Assembly (NCBI GenBank): GCA_031551515.1
Contig: JAVBNL010000004.1
Location: 13,009 to 77,008, forward strand
Length of the DNA stretch: 64,000 nucleotides
From: FLUQ01 sp031551515
GTDB taxonomy: Bacteria; Desulfobacterota; Desulfovibrionia; Desulfovibrionales; Desulfovibrionaceae
Reading direction: 5' to 3'
Within the stretch, counting starts at the first letter, position 1. Each line of letters begins with the position of its first letter. Positions 41,899 through 50,687 of this stretch are shown here, piece by piece. The position numbers were made by a program, and so were the translations under genes. Under the pieces are notes generated by a model, which saw only the letters and a program-made list of their open reading frames with translations, did no database searches and was not told the DNA's origin.

Positions 41899-41914
41899 AA
41901 AAACCATAACCGGC

Positions 41915-42427
41915 TTACTGCACGGCGGGTTTGTCTTTGTCGTTGTCGCCGCTGCCCACTTCCACCGCGGGGGCTTCGGGAGCCTTAGGAGCTTCCGCCG
42001 GGGCCGCCTCGGCCTGGGGAGCTTCGGCCGTCGTCTCGATGACTTCAGCGGCCTTTTCCTCGCCCTTGCCTTTGGTCTTTTTGGGTTCTTTCTTCTGCGG
42101 GGGGGCGGCCTGCGTTTTTTGCGGCACGGCGGTGATGTAGCCCCGGCCCATGGTCACCTTGGTGTCGCCCAGGTCAATGACGGCTGTTTCGTTGTTAATG
42201 TCAACGATACGGCCGTACATGCCGCCGGCGGTGATGACCGCGTCGCCTTTTTTCAGCGCGGCAATCATTTCCCTGTGTTCTTTGGCTTTCTTCTGTTGCG
42301 GGCGAATGAGCAGAAAGTAGAAAACCACGAAAATAAGAGCGAACGGCGCAAGAGAGGTCAATAGGTTGCCTTCCTGCCCGGCTTGCTGCCCGGCGCCCAT
42401 GGCATAGGCGTTGCTGATCCAGAACAT
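41915..42427 (-). CDS. yajC: Preprotein translocase accessory subunit YajC
   Basis: 170 residues, longer than the usual about 110. One membrane helix (LAPFALIFVVFYFLLIRPQQKKAKEH region, near 26-43) with the typical RPQQKK after it, then the short beta domain (KKGDAVITAGGMYGRIVDI). The extra C-terminal 60 residues are Lys-, Pro-, Ala- and Glu-rich and unstructured. First gene of yajC-secD-secF. Confidence 0.92.
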   Translation of the reverse strand: MFWISNAYAMGAGQQAGQEGNLLTSLAPFALIFVVFYFLLIRPQQKKAKEHREMIAALKKGDAVITAGGMYGRIVDINNETAVIDLGDTKVTMGRGYITAVPQKTQAAPPQKKEPKKTKGKGEEKAAEVIETTAEAPQAEAAPAEAPKAPEAPAVEVGSGDNDKDKPAVQ

Positions 42428-42505
42428 GCTTCCTCCGGTAAGTAAATCATGATGTCACGTAAAAACGTAGTTTTTTACCTTGCGGGTGAGAAAAACTCAA
42501 CGCTT

Positions 42506-43210
42506 TTATTTGGCTTCGCCGCCAGTATCCGGTCCGTCTCCTTCAAGGGTCAGGGCGATGCGGTGGCGACGATACAGGCTGTAGCCCAAGGCGGTTGAAA
42601 GGGCGAACAGCACCGCTGAAAGCGCCACGCGCCAAAAAGGGTCGACGCGCATGCCGCTGCCCAGAACGGCGAAGATCAGGTTTTGCGGTATGTAACCCAC
42701 GCAGGAACCCGCAATAAACGCCGCTGCCGGTATGGACGACACCCCGGCCAGCGCGGTGGTCACGGCGTTGTTGCCCACCGGCAAACAGCGCACGATAAGG
42801 GTCATGGTAAAGGGCGCGCGGGAAAGAAAGGCGTTCAGCTTTTCCATGCGCCGCCCGAACAGGCGGGTGATGGATGAACGGCCCAGCAGCCGCGCGTAAA
42901 AAAATCCCCCGGCGCAGCCCAGAGTGGTCGAAAGTGTGGCGAGAAAGGTTCCCATGACCGCGCCGAACGCATAGCCGCCCAAAAAACTCACCGCCTGGCG
43001 CGGCACGCCGGCGGCGGAAGCGAGCGCGCCTGCCCCGATATACACGATGATGCCGGCGATGCCTTGCTGTCTGATGTGGGCGTCGACCCAGCGGGCGTCC
43101 ATGTGCGGCAAATCAAGGGCGTCCGCCAGCAGAATGAGCCCGGCCAAGGTCAGAAACAAAAAGACCCCTTTGGCCAGCGCGCGAAGCGTACGGCGGGAAG
43201 AGGGACTCAT
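42506..43210 (-). CDS. TVP38/TMEM64 (VTT/DedA-like) membrane protein
   Basis: 234 residues with five to six hydrophobic helices. The VTT-domain marks are PRQAVSFLGGYAFGAVMGTFLAT (near 71-93, in pieces) and a G-x-x-x-Y/F-x-R loop (GFFYARLLGR), then FIAGSCVGYIPQNLIFA. Family members act as lipid scramblases or undecaprenyl-phosphate flippases in some bacteria. ATGA overlap with the preceding small gene. Function unassigned. Confidence 0.75.
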   Translation of the reverse strand: MSPSSRRTLRALAKGVFLFLTLAGLILLADALDLPHMDARWVDAHIRQQGIAGIIVYIGAGALASAAGVPRQAVSFLGGYAFGAVMGTFLATLSTTLGCAGGFFYARLLGRSSITRLFGRRMEKLNAFLSRAPFTMTLIVRCLPVGNNAVTTALAGVSSIPAAAFIAGSCVGYIPQNLIFAVLGSGMRVDPFWRVALSAVLFALSTALGYSLYRRHRIALTLEGDGPDTGGEAK

Positions 43211-43473
43211 GCCGGTTTCCGGGGGGCCGCGCCGAGTGCAACCAGCGCCGTGCAGGCGATTTGACCCGCCAACAGCAAAAAGTGCCGCTCGTAAAGGGCG
43301 AAGAGGATCATGGCCAGGCAGCCACCGCCGTACAAAGCGGAACCGATCCAGCCGCCGGGCCGAGCAAAGGGCTTTTGCGGTCTGCCCGGCGCGAAAAGAC
43401 CTGAATGCCGGAGCAAAAGCAGCCCGGCCGTCTGAAAGGCGCAGGCGGCATAGAACACGGGGTAGCGGGTCAT
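43207..43473 (-). CDS. Small membrane protein in a glycosyltransferase operon
   Basis: 88 residues, three predicted helices separated by a basic, proline-rich loop (GRPQKPFARPG). It overlaps the genes on either side by four bases each (ATGA), so it is translated coupled to the glycosyltransferase and the VTT protein. No recognised family; role probably linked to a lipid-linked sugar. Confidence 0.65.
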   Translation of the reverse strand: MTRYPVFYAACAFQTAGLLLLRHSGLFAPGRPQKPFARPGGWIGSALYGGGCLAMILFALYERHFLLLAGQIACTALVALGAAPRKPA

Positions 43474-44207
43474 CCGTCTTTGCGTTCCTTAATGCTGTAA
43501 TTCACGTGGCGGCTTTGCATCCAGCGAACGGCCAGAAGGTCAAAAAAAGTTTTCCGCGCTCTGTCCCATATGCCGTATTTGGAAACGCCATGCAGGCGCG
43601 GCCTGTGGTTGACCGCCACCTCCGCGACCTTCGCCCCCTGCATCTTCATCAGCGTGGGCAGAAAACGGTGCATGCCGGTGAACATGGGCAGGCGCTTGGC
43701 CATGGCCGAGCGCAGCACTTTCAGCGAGCAGCCGGTATCTTTGATGTTTTCGCGCGTCAGCGCGTTGCGCACCCGGTTGCCCAGTTTCGAGGCCCAACGT
43801 TTGGCCGTGCTGTCCTGGCGCTTTTGCCGCCAGCCCACGACCATGTCGATGCCGTCTTTATCGTATAAAGCCAGCATGGCCGGAATGTCGGCGGGGTCGT
43901 TTTGCAAATCGGCGTCCAGGGTGATGATGGCGCATCCTTTGGCTTCGGCGAAGCCGGCGCTGAACGCGGCGGACTGGCCGCAGTTGGCGGCGAAGGCGAT
44001 ATAGCGCAGTTCCGGCTGTTTTGCCGCCAGGTCCCGCATGACGGGCAAACTGGTATCGGTGCTGCCGTCGTCAATCAGAATCAGCTCCCAGCTTTTGCCC
44101 GCGGCGGTCATGGCGGCGGTGATTTCCCGCACCAAAACGGGCAGGTTGCCCTCTTCATTATAGACAGGGACAACCAGAGATATTTCAGGAGAGGAGGGGG
44201 TCGTCAT
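43470..44207 (-). CDS. Family 2 glycosyltransferase (polyprenyl-phosphate type)
   Basis: 245 residues. The GT-A fold is clear: SLVVPVYNEEGNLP at the start, LILIDDGSTDTS (near 41-52), TLDADLQNDPADI (near 95-107; the D-x-D metal motif) and a late RLHGVSKYG (near 208-216), as in dolichyl/undecaprenyl-phosphate sugar transferases without C-terminal membrane helices. Adjacent membrane genes could flip the product. First gene of a three-gene operon. Confidence 0.85.
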   Translation of the reverse strand: MTTPSSPEISLVVPVYNEEGNLPVLVREITAAMTAAGKSWELILIDDGSTDTSLPVMRDLAAKQPELRYIAFAANCGQSAAFSAGFAEAKGCAIITLDADLQNDPADIPAMLALYDKDGIDMVVGWRQKRQDSTAKRWASKLGNRVRNALTRENIKDTGCSLKVLRSAMAKRLPMFTGMHRFLPTLMKMQGAKVAEVAVNHRPRLHGVSKYGIWDRARKTFFDLLAVRWMQSRHVNYSIKERKDG

Positions 44208-44298
44208 GCGCCAAGCATTCCTTTCGCCATTCGTAGGGCAACCGTATACGGGCTTTAGCAGGGGCTGTAAAGGCTGGGCGGGCTCTTTTGCCGTGATG

Positions 44299-45084
44299 CT
44301 AGGGCTGTGCCTTTTTGAAGATGATCTGCGGACAGTTCTTGCACACGTCGCTTCCGGGGAAGGGTTCGCCCGGTTTGCCCAGAGCGGCGCTTCCCGCGTT
44401 TTCGATACGGGCCAGCAGGCGGTTTACCAGACCCTCGATGTGGTTCCCGGGAATAAAGACGTTGATCTCGCCGCGTTCCAGTTTGCCTGAGTTGTAATTG
44501 CCCGCGCAGCCGGGGCACATGTTGAACGTCTGTTCCTGCCAGCAAAAAACCGAACCGCCGCACGAGGCGGAGGTGCCCGTCAAAAACGGCCGCAGGACCG
44601 GGGTATCCGTTGCCGCCATATAGTCGACGGACAGATGATAGGCCTGCTTGGTGTCGCAGCAGAACTGGACCACATGCGGTTTGACTTTGGCCTGCCCCAG
44701 GGGGCCGACCGCCACGGCTTTAAGCGCTTCCGGTTCCATATGCGGCTTTACCTGAATGAAACGCGCAAGCTGGGCATCGTCCGCGCAATAGCGGGTCAAG
44801 GTTTTGATGTAGGCCGGATCTATCCCTTCCTTCCAGCCGAAGCTGACCAGCCCGCCGAGGCAGCTCAAATCCTTTTTTTCGCCCAACACCGTTTTGCCCT
44901 GCATTCGCGCCGCGATTTCCCACTGGCAGAAAGACAGGGGCTTGACCGGCGTATGGTAGGGCGTCTGCCGGGCAAAATCCGCTATTTCTTTATCGGTAAA
45001 CAGAAACGTGACGGCCACGGGGTGATGATACAAGCGAAGCTCTTTCATCAGTACCGTTTCCATATCAAGATAGCTGAGCGCCAT
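44299..45084 (-). CDS. DUF169 family protein
   Basis: 261 residues from the ATG at 45082-45084, with GGGAG before it. DUF169 signs are the N-terminal HHPVAVTFLFTDKE, SFCQWEIAARMQGKTV, DLSCLGG and the C-terminal cysteine-rich tail with CPGCAGNYN and CKNCPQ. Proteins of this family are widespread in anaerobes, without a firm function; cysteines suggest metal or Fe-S binding. Its own terminator-free leader and an upstream terminator of the next unit mark it as separate. Confidence 0.8.
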   Translation of the reverse strand: MALSYLDMETVLMKELRLYHHPVAVTFLFTDKEIADFARQTPYHTPVKPLSFCQWEIAARMQGKTVLGEKKDLSCLGGLVSFGWKEGIDPAYIKTLTRYCADDAQLARFIQVKPHMEPEALKAVAVGPLGQAKVKPHVVQFCCDTKQAYHLSVDYMAATDTPVLRPFLTGTSASCGGSVFCWQEQTFNMCPGCAGNYNSGKLERGEINVFIPGNHIEGLVNRLLARIENAGSAALGKPGEPFPGSDVCKNCPQIIFKKAQP

Positions 45085-45168
45085 TGCTTTCTCCCGGATG
45101 TTGGGGTTGTACCCGATACCCGCCTTATAGTGGCGGCTCCATTGCCGGTCAACCAAAGAACGGAAAAC

Positions 45169-45195
45169 AAAAAAGCCCTGGTTTCATGCCAGGGC
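45169..45195 (-). terminator. Terminator of the FlgO-like cluster
   Basis: Minus strand: GCCCTGG/CCAGGGC stem with seven-base loop, followed by six T, about 27 bases beyond the stop at 45222. Confidence 0.85.
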
Positions 45196-45221
45196 AGTGT
45201 CGCATTGGGGGGAAAGGCCGT

Positions 45222-45836
45222 TCAGGGCAACGTGGTGGCCACGGTGGGCTCTATGCCGAAGTGGCCGCTTGTGCCGCTGCCGCCCAAAAGCGCCCGCAGT
45301 TCGGAGGTGACGGGCACGCTGATGGTGGCCATGCCCAGCACTTCACGCCCTGCGGTCTGGATGATCCGGATATTGAAGCGCACGTTCTTGTTGGTCACGG
45401 TATAGGTGCCGACCAGAACGGCCGCGCTGGTCACGGTGTCGTTGTCCACAAGTTCCGAGCGCCGGGTCAGCAGTTTTTCGCCGTTGCGGGGTTCGAACAG
45501 CACGACGCCGCCTTTGCGTATTTCCTGCACGGAGTAGCCCGCCTGCACAAACCAGCGGGCCAGGTCCTCGGCCATCTGGCGGGCCAGCGGGTTGGATTCG
45601 TCCAGGTCATTGACGTTCACGGGCACGGTCACGGCCAGCGATACGCCCTGGGCCGGCGTTTCCGGCTGTTGCAGCCGGGCGGCGATCTGGCGGTCTATCT
45701 GCCGCGCCAGGGCGGAAGCGGCCTGAGGCACGGCGCCTTCAAGCGACTTGGCCGATTTCGCCGGAACGGGCCAGGCGATAAAGGCCAGGGCCAGAACGGG
45801 CAGCACAAAAATACGGTGTATGGCGGTGAAACGCAT
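45222..45836 (-). CDS. FlgO-domain surface protein (short)
   Basis: 204 residues with a cleavable signal (to about PAKSA, 27). The mature part follows the FlgO pattern: LARQIDRQIAARL, VTVPVNVNDLDESNPLARQMAEDLARWFVQAGYSVQEIR (in pieces) and SAAVLVGTYTVTNKNVRFNIRI. FlgO proteins are outer-membrane factors of the polar flagellum in Vibrio. Last of three genes with a lipoprotein and a longer FlgO-like protein. Confidence 0.75.
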   Translation of the reverse strand: MRFTAIHRIFVLPVLALAFIAWPVPAKSAKSLEGAVPQAASALARQIDRQIAARLQQPETPAQGVSLAVTVPVNVNDLDESNPLARQMAEDLARWFVQAGYSVQEIRKGGVVLFEPRNGEKLLTRRSELVDNDTVTSAAVLVGTYTVTNKNVRFNIRIIQTAGREVLGMATISVPVTSELRALLGGSGTSGHFGIEPTVATTLP

Positions 45837-45860
45837 GGGGCGCTCCTTTTTCTCTTTTTT

Positions 45861-46178
45861 CTACCGTAACGTTTTGATCATCAAATCCACGGCGTGCAGC
45901 TCTTTTTGCAGCGCGTCGCGCATTACCGGATCGCCGCCCGCCGCGGCATAGGCCAAGAGATAGTGCTCGCGCGCCAGCTCAAAGCGGCCTTGCGAAGAGT
46001 ATTCCCGGGCGGCGCGATAATTCCAGATGCTGACGGGGTTGTGTTCCGTGGTGGCAATATCCGCTTCCGGCGGAGCGCCGGTGGCCGCGTTCATGGCGTT
46101 CTTCATTTTCGAACAGCCGGGCAGCAAGGTCAGCGGGATGGCGCAAAGCGCCGCGAAAAATACAGTGCGGTAACGCAT
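45861..46178 (-). CDS. Small lipoprotein with TPR-like helices
   Basis: 105 residues, signal with lipobox LLPGC (Cys22). The mature part is helical (YSSQGRFELAREHYLLAYAAAGG...LQKELHAVDLMIK), like one TPR. Stands between the two FlgO-domain genes with gaps of 24 and 11 bases. Probably an outer-membrane scaffold for them. Confidence 0.7.
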   Translation of the reverse strand: MRYRTVFFAALCAIPLTLLPGCSKMKNAMNAATGAPPEADIATTEHNPVSIWNYRAAREYSSQGRFELAREHYLLAYAAAGGDPVMRDALQKELHAVDLMIKTLR

Positions 46179-46189
46179 CCGGCTTCCTC

Positions 46190-47068
46190 CTAGTGAATAT
46201 CCTCACCCCGGTCGATGGGGGTGAGGTTCGTGGGCTGGGTTGTGGTTTTGAAGTCTTGTATCTTCAGGCTGCCGGCCTTCAGCACCTTGCCCGTTCCGGC
46301 CATCATGCGCCGGGTCAGCGTGTTGCTTGGCAGCACGAGCTGCGCCGTGCGCAGAACGCGGCCGTCCGTGCCGCGTATAAGCCGGGCGTTAACGAACACG
46401 GCCTGGCGGTCGGCGTAATAGGTGCCCGCCACCACGACCACGCCGGGGGCTTTGACCGATACGGGGGCCAATGCGCGTGTCAGCAGAAATTCGCCATCCT
46501 CTTTCATGGTCACGCTATCCGCCATGCGGTATTCGCGCACGGGAAAGCCGCGCTGGTTGAATTCGTAAAAAAGCTGCTCGGCCATGAACCTGCCCAAAGG
46601 GGAGGTCTGGGTAAAATCGTCCTGGTTGACGAAAGAGACTGGCAAAGCCACGCTGCCGCGCAAGGAAGGATCCATGCCCGCGATAAGCTGGGCGGCCAGT
46701 TCGCGCATTTTCAGTTTGAGCTCGCGCGCGTCGGTGTATCCGGCAGGCGGGGCCTGCGCGGGCGCGGGGGTCCAGACGACGCCGCCTGCGCCATCGGGTA
46801 TGGCAAAACCGACATCGTCATTTTTTGATTGGCGCAAAGCGGTCCGTTTGCCTCTGTAGGTGGCGGATCCGTTCTCGAACACATTTTGCGTTCCGAGAAT
46901 TTCATCCTGCTGCCGCGCGGCATCCGGGCCCCGCAGCGTCGGGGCCTTGTTGACGTTGCGGAAGGTCACGCCGGGGGCGTTTGTGGGCGTTGACTCATCG
47001 GCCGACGCCGGGCGCGCTTCTCCCATCATCAGGACCAGCGCCAGCAGCGCCAAAAGATATTTATGCAT
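46190..47068 (-). CDS. FlgO-domain surface protein (long)
   Basis: 292 residues with a signal peptide (about 1-23, ending ARPASA). An N-terminal polar region (about 25-110) precedes the FlgO domain: ELKLKMRELAAQLIAGM, VALPVSFVNQDDFTQTSPLGRFMAEQLFYEFNQRGFPVREYR (in pieces), LLTRALAPVSVKAPGVVVVAGTYYADR. Same plan as the short protein at 45222. First gene of the cluster. A role on the outer membrane around flagella is inferred from Vibrio FlgO. Confidence 0.75.
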   Translation of the reverse strand: MHKYLLALLALVLMMGEARPASADESTPTNAPGVTFRNVNKAPTLRGPDAARQQDEILGTQNVFENGSATYRGKRTALRQSKNDDVGFAIPDGAGGVVWTPAPAQAPPAGYTDARELKLKMRELAAQLIAGMDPSLRGSVALPVSFVNQDDFTQTSPLGRFMAEQLFYEFNQRGFPVREYRMADSVTMKEDGEFLLTRALAPVSVKAPGVVVVAGTYYADRQAVFVNARLIRGTDGRVLRTAQLVLPSNTLTRRMMAGTGKVLKAGSLKIQDFKTTTQPTNLTPIDRGEDIH

Positions 47069-47210
47069 ATTTCCTCCACCTCATGAGTCTGCAAGGCTTA
47101 TCGGCCGATTCGTTTCCCGGCTTAAGCACAGGGAAAAGATTGCCGCCCGAACGGCCTGGGCAGGACTTACCCGGAAATATGCAAAATGCTTGCCAGGAAT
47201 TTGGCGCGGA

Positions 47211-48032
47211 TCAGGCGGAGCGGCGCAGGGCCAAATACCCCGTTTGCAGGGCATAGGCGGTCACGGCCACGGCAATAATTACCGCGCCGGATGAAAGGTC
47301 GAAAACATAGGCGAGCGCCAGCCCGCCCAGGCAGAAGGCAAAGCAGAGCAGGGCGGCGACGGTCATCATGCCGGCCAGGCTGCGCGTCAGTTGCCGGGCC
47401 ATGTGCGGCGGGATGGTCAAAAGCGCGATGACCAGAATCAAGCCCACGATTTGCAGCAGCATGACCACGGCCAGGGATGCCATGCCCACCAGCAGGTAGA
47501 AAAGTTCACGCACGGGCAGGCCCCGGGCGCGGGCGAAATCGGGGTCAAGCGTGACGGCGGCAAGCCCCTGGCGAAAGCGCAGTAACATAAGCAGCAAAAG
47601 CGCGTCCAGGCCCGCCATCAGCAGCAGATTGCGCGCGGGCACGGCCAGAATGCTGCCGAAGAGAAACCCCATCAGGTCCCCGGCATAGCCGGGGGAAAGC
47701 TCGATCAGGATAATGCCGAAAGCCATGCCCGCTGCCCACAAAATGCCGATGGCCGTATCCGGGCTGTTATCGGAAGGGATGCCCCCGTCTTTGAGCATGA
47801 CGCGCGCCATGACCAGTGAAGATGCCAGAGAAAAACCCGCCGTGCAGGGCAGAACGGGCAGCGAGAACAAGAAGGCGATGCCTATGCCGCCGTATGCGGC
47901 GTGGGCCACGGCCCCGGCCAGGTATGAAAGGCGGTTGAGCACCACTAAGGAACCGATAATGCCGCAGGCAATGCTGCAAAGCAGGGCCGCCAAAAGCGCG
48001 TGTTGCATGAAGGGGTAGGCGAAAATGCTCAC
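47211..48032 (-). CDS. znuB: Zinc/manganese ABC transporter permease
   Basis: 273 residues, eight to nine hydrophobic helices, ABC-3 family: AALLCSIACGIIGSLVVLNRLSYLAGAVAHAAYGGIG (in pieces) with the SxxxDAxAHA-like 'GAVAHAAYGG' and a late LVIALLTIPPHMARQL (EAA-like). Start overlaps the ATPase gene by four bases. Last gene of znuA-znuC-znuB. Confidence 0.9.
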   Translation of the reverse strand: MSIFAYPFMQHALLAALLCSIACGIIGSLVVLNRLSYLAGAVAHAAYGGIGIAFLFSLPVLPCTAGFSLASSLVMARVMLKDGGIPSDNSPDTAIGILWAAGMAFGIILIELSPGYAGDLMGFLFGSILAVPARNLLLMAGLDALLLLMLLRFRQGLAAVTLDPDFARARGLPVRELFYLLVGMASLAVVMLLQIVGLILVIALLTIPPHMARQLTRSLAGMMTVAALLCFAFCLGGLALAYVFDLSSGAVIIAVAVTAYALQTGYLALRRSA

Positions 48033-48916
48033 TCCCCCTCCCTTTTGCCGCAGCCGCAGTCCGGGCTGTGGCGCAACGACTGGCCCAGGGGGCAGTCCGG
48101 CGCGTGTGAGCCGATGAAGCCCTGCATGATTTCGGAAGCCGGGCAGCCCGCGGGGGCAAGGGTAAGCGTGCGGTTGACCAGGGCCACGCGGCTGAAAAAG
48201 GGTGAGGCTATGGCCAGTTCGTGGCTGACCACCACAATGGTGATGGTGCCCCGAAGCGACCCCAAAAATTCATAAAAGCACCATTTGCCGTGCGGATCGA
48301 TGCTGGCCGTGGGTTCATCGAGCAGCAGCAGAAAGGGGGCGTCTTCACTTTTTCCCATCAATGCCCGGGCCACCAGCAGGCGCTGGCGCTGGCCGCCGGA
48401 AAGGGCGTTCAAGGGGCTTTTGGCGATGTCGGCTATGCCCAAAAGCTCAAGGGTCTGCATGGCTTTTTGCTTGGCCGTATTGTCGCCGGGCCAGAGGGAA
48501 GCGCCGCGAAAAAGGCTGAAAGCGCCCGTGCGCGGGGGGTGCGCGGCGCCCATCAAGGCCATGTCCAGAACCGTGGCTGGAAATTCCTGCCGGATGGAAG
48601 AAAATTGCGGCACATAGCCGATGCGGGTGCGCATCGCTTCCGGCGCCGCGCCGAACACGCGGACAGAACCGCTGCCCGGCTGCAAAAAACCCAGAATAAT
48701 GCGCAGCAGCGTGGTTTTACCCCCGCCGTTGGGGCCGAGCACCGCCAGAAAGTCCCCTTGTTCCACCCGCAAATTTACGTTTTCAAGCACGGTTTCGCCC
48801 TGACGGGAAAAACTCATGCCCTCCAGTTCAATGGCGGGTTGGGATATGAATTGCAAGGAAGACATGGGTGCTTTCAATTTCGTCTGAAAAAAGGGTTGGG
48901 TTGGCGGCCGCGTCAC
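48029..48916 (-). CDS. znuC: Zinc/manganese ABC transporter ATPase
   Basis: Up to 295 residues from a GTG overlapping the znuA stop (GTGA); an ATG 17 codons later (48863-48865) is an alternative nearer the family's usual start. Walker A GPNGGGKTTLLR, signature LSGGQRQRLLVARAL, Walker B LLLLDEPTASID and the H-loop VVVSHEL are all present. The C-terminal tail is rich in His and Cys (SHAPDCPLGQSLRHSPDCGCG), likely metal-binding. Confidence 0.9.
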   Translation of the reverse strand: MTRPPTQPFFQTKLKAPMSSLQFISQPAIELEGMSFSRQGETVLENVNLRVEQGDFLAVLGPNGGGKTTLLRIILGFLQPGSGSVRVFGAAPEAMRTRIGYVPQFSSIRQEFPATVLDMALMGAAHPPRTGAFSLFRGASLWPGDNTAKQKAMQTLELLGIADIAKSPLNALSGGQRQRLLVARALMGKSEDAPFLLLLDEPTASIDPHGKWCFYEFLGSLRGTITIVVVSHELAIASPFFSRVALVNRTLTLAPAGCPASEIMQGFIGSHAPDCPLGQSLRHSPDCGCGKREGE

Positions 48917-49863
48917 TTGGCCAGGGCGGATGACAGCGTCGAGGAAAAGCGCAGCATTTCTGCCGGCCAGTCCTGATCAAGGGGCGATGCGGGCACAATG
49001 CGGGCCTTGATGTTGGCGGCGATGGCTTCCACCGTGCTCTTGTTGGCCATGGGGTCGGCCACGATGACGGTGATTTTTTCTTTGCCCGCGAAGCCCAGCA
49101 GGGCGGCCATTCCTTTGGGGCCGGGTTCTTTGCCCTGCAGCTCGACGCTGGCCTCGCGCAGGCCGTAATTGTTGGCGAAATAGGCCCAGCCCTGGTGAAA
49201 GGTCAGGAAGGTGCGTTTGTTCGGCGGCAAGGAAGCGAAAAGGGCGGTTATGCGCTGGTCCAGGGCGGTCGTTTCCGCGGCGAACGCGGCGGCGCGCGCT
49301 TGAAATTCGGCGGCTTTTTCCGGCCGCGCTTTGGCCAGGGCCTGCGCTATCTGCGGTATGATCTGCAACACGGCGCGCGGCGAAAGCCACAGGTGCGGGT
49401 CGTCGCCTTCCAGCCCGTGATCGTGCCCGTGATCGTGGTCGTGCCCCCCGCCGGCCGAACGCAGAGCCAGGTCGGGCTTGCCGTGCAGCCGGGTGACCGC
49501 GTCGGTGTGGCGCACCACGGTCATGTTTTTGTTCAGGGATTGAAACCGGGGCAGCCATTGGCTTTCAAAGGGCACGCCGATGGCGAAGTACAAAACGGCG
49601 TTGCTGATATGGGCCATCTGGGCGGCTGTGGGCTCATAGGCGTGGGGGTCGCGGCCTTTGTCCACCAGAACCTCGACGGCCACATCCGGGCCGCCGATTT
49701 TTTCCAGAAAATAGCGTTGCGGGGGAATGCTGACGGCAACCGTCAGGGGGGCGGTTCCCTTGGCGGCGGGCCCGGCCGCGAAAGCCGGCAGGGCGGAAAG
49801 GGTGAAGGCGGCGCAAAGCAGCAAAACCGTCAAGGCCGTCTTCGAAATCCGGTGATGGCACAT
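48913..49863 (-). CDS. znuA: Zinc-binding periplasmic protein of ABC transporter
   Basis: 316 residues from the ATG at 49861-49863, one base after the cheZ stop. Signal peptide to about ALPAFA (30). Cluster A-I family: metal His in DPHAYEPT, a His-rich loop GGGHDHDHGHDHG (about 120-132) typical for zinc-specific proteins, and HLWLSPR. The final part has the family FHQGWAYFANNY. The His-rich loop favours zinc over manganese. Location directly after cheZ, with no gap for a Zur box, is odd. Confidence 0.9.
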   Translation of the reverse strand: MCHHRISKTALTVLLLCAAFTLSALPAFAAGPAAKGTAPLTVAVSIPPQRYFLEKIGGPDVAVEVLVDKGRDPHAYEPTAAQMAHISNAVLYFAIGVPFESQWLPRFQSLNKNMTVVRHTDAVTRLHGKPDLALRSAGGGHDHDHGHDHGLEGDDPHLWLSPRAVLQIIPQIAQALAKARPEKAAEFQARAAAFAAETTALDQRITALFASLPPNKRTFLTFHQGWAYFANNYGLREASVELQGKEPGPKGMAALLGFAGKEKITVIVADPMANKSTVEAIAANIKARIVPASPLDQDWPAEMLRFSSTLSSALAK

Positions 49864-49864
49864 G

Positions 49865-50641
49865 TTACAGCCCCAGGTCGGCCAGCAGGCTGTCCACATC
49901 GCTTTGCGACGTGCCTTTGCTGGGGCCTTTCAGCTCCGACCCTTTGATTTCCTTTATTTCTTCAAGGCGGCGGCGGCTTTCGCGAGTGATTTCCTCAAGG
50001 TCTTTTTCCGGCATTTCCTCGTGGGTTTTCAGCATAAGCCCGCTGGAAACGTACATTTCGAAAATGGAAGATTGAATGTCGCCCAGGGCGCTGACCACTT
50101 TTTTCAGTCGCTGGCCGGTCAGGTCCTGAAAGCTGAGCGAGGTCAGAATGCCGGTCAGCGCTTCTTCAGTGGCGGTGGAGTGGGCGGCGAGCTTTTCCGC
50201 CGCGCCTTGCGGCACGCTATCTTGTATGGCAACCAACAGTTCGGCTATTTCCTGTTGCCTGTCGAGCAGGCCTTCAGTGGCCGTCATGATCGATTCCGTG
50301 GCTTCGAACGTGGTGGCCATGACTTCGTTCAACTGATCCGTGGCTTCAGAGAACAGCTTGCCCGTGGCTTCCTTGTCGGGTATCTGCTGCGCGGGACCCG
50401 ATGCGGCGGAGGCGAGTTCTTTATACATGCTCTGCAAACCCTGGCGCATCTCGTCGTTCATGTGGCGGTAAAATTCCCCTTCAGCCAAAGCCGCGCCGAC
50501 GGAAGAAGCCAGAGAGATGCGTACGGCGGCGAGAAGAGAATCCCGCGACGCCGGGTCAAGGGTTTTCGCGGGGGCCTGCTCCACCAGTCCGGCGGACACG
50601 CCGGCCATGATTCTGTCGACAATCTGCGTATGTGAGGCCAT
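49865..50641 (-). CDS. cheZ: Chemotaxis phosphatase CheZ
   Basis: 258 residues, mostly a long helical hairpin. The catalytic region TSLSFQDLTGQRLKKV (near 168-183) holds the Asp and Gln of CheZ, and the last residues SQSDVDSLLADLGL match the CheY-binding tail of E. coli CheZ (short acidic-hydrophobic helix). It dephosphorylates CheY-P at the flagellar/chemoreceptor system. Followed by znuA one base later, preceded by the PilZ-like gene 46 bases before. Confidence 0.85.
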   Translation of the reverse strand: MASHTQIVDRIMAGVSAGLVEQAPAKTLDPASRDSLLAAVRISLASSVGAALAEGEFYRHMNDEMRQGLQSMYKELASAASGPAQQIPDKEATGKLFSEATDQLNEVMATTFEATESIMTATEGLLDRQQEIAELLVAIQDSVPQGAAEKLAAHSTATEEALTGILTSLSFQDLTGQRLKKVVSALGDIQSSIFEMYVSSGLMLKTHEEMPEKDLEEITRESRRRLEEIKEIKGSELKGPSKGTSQSDVDSLLADLGL

Positions 50642-50687
50642 GAGTTTTCCTTGCAGAGCAGATGCGCTTTTTCAGAGTTAACCCGCT

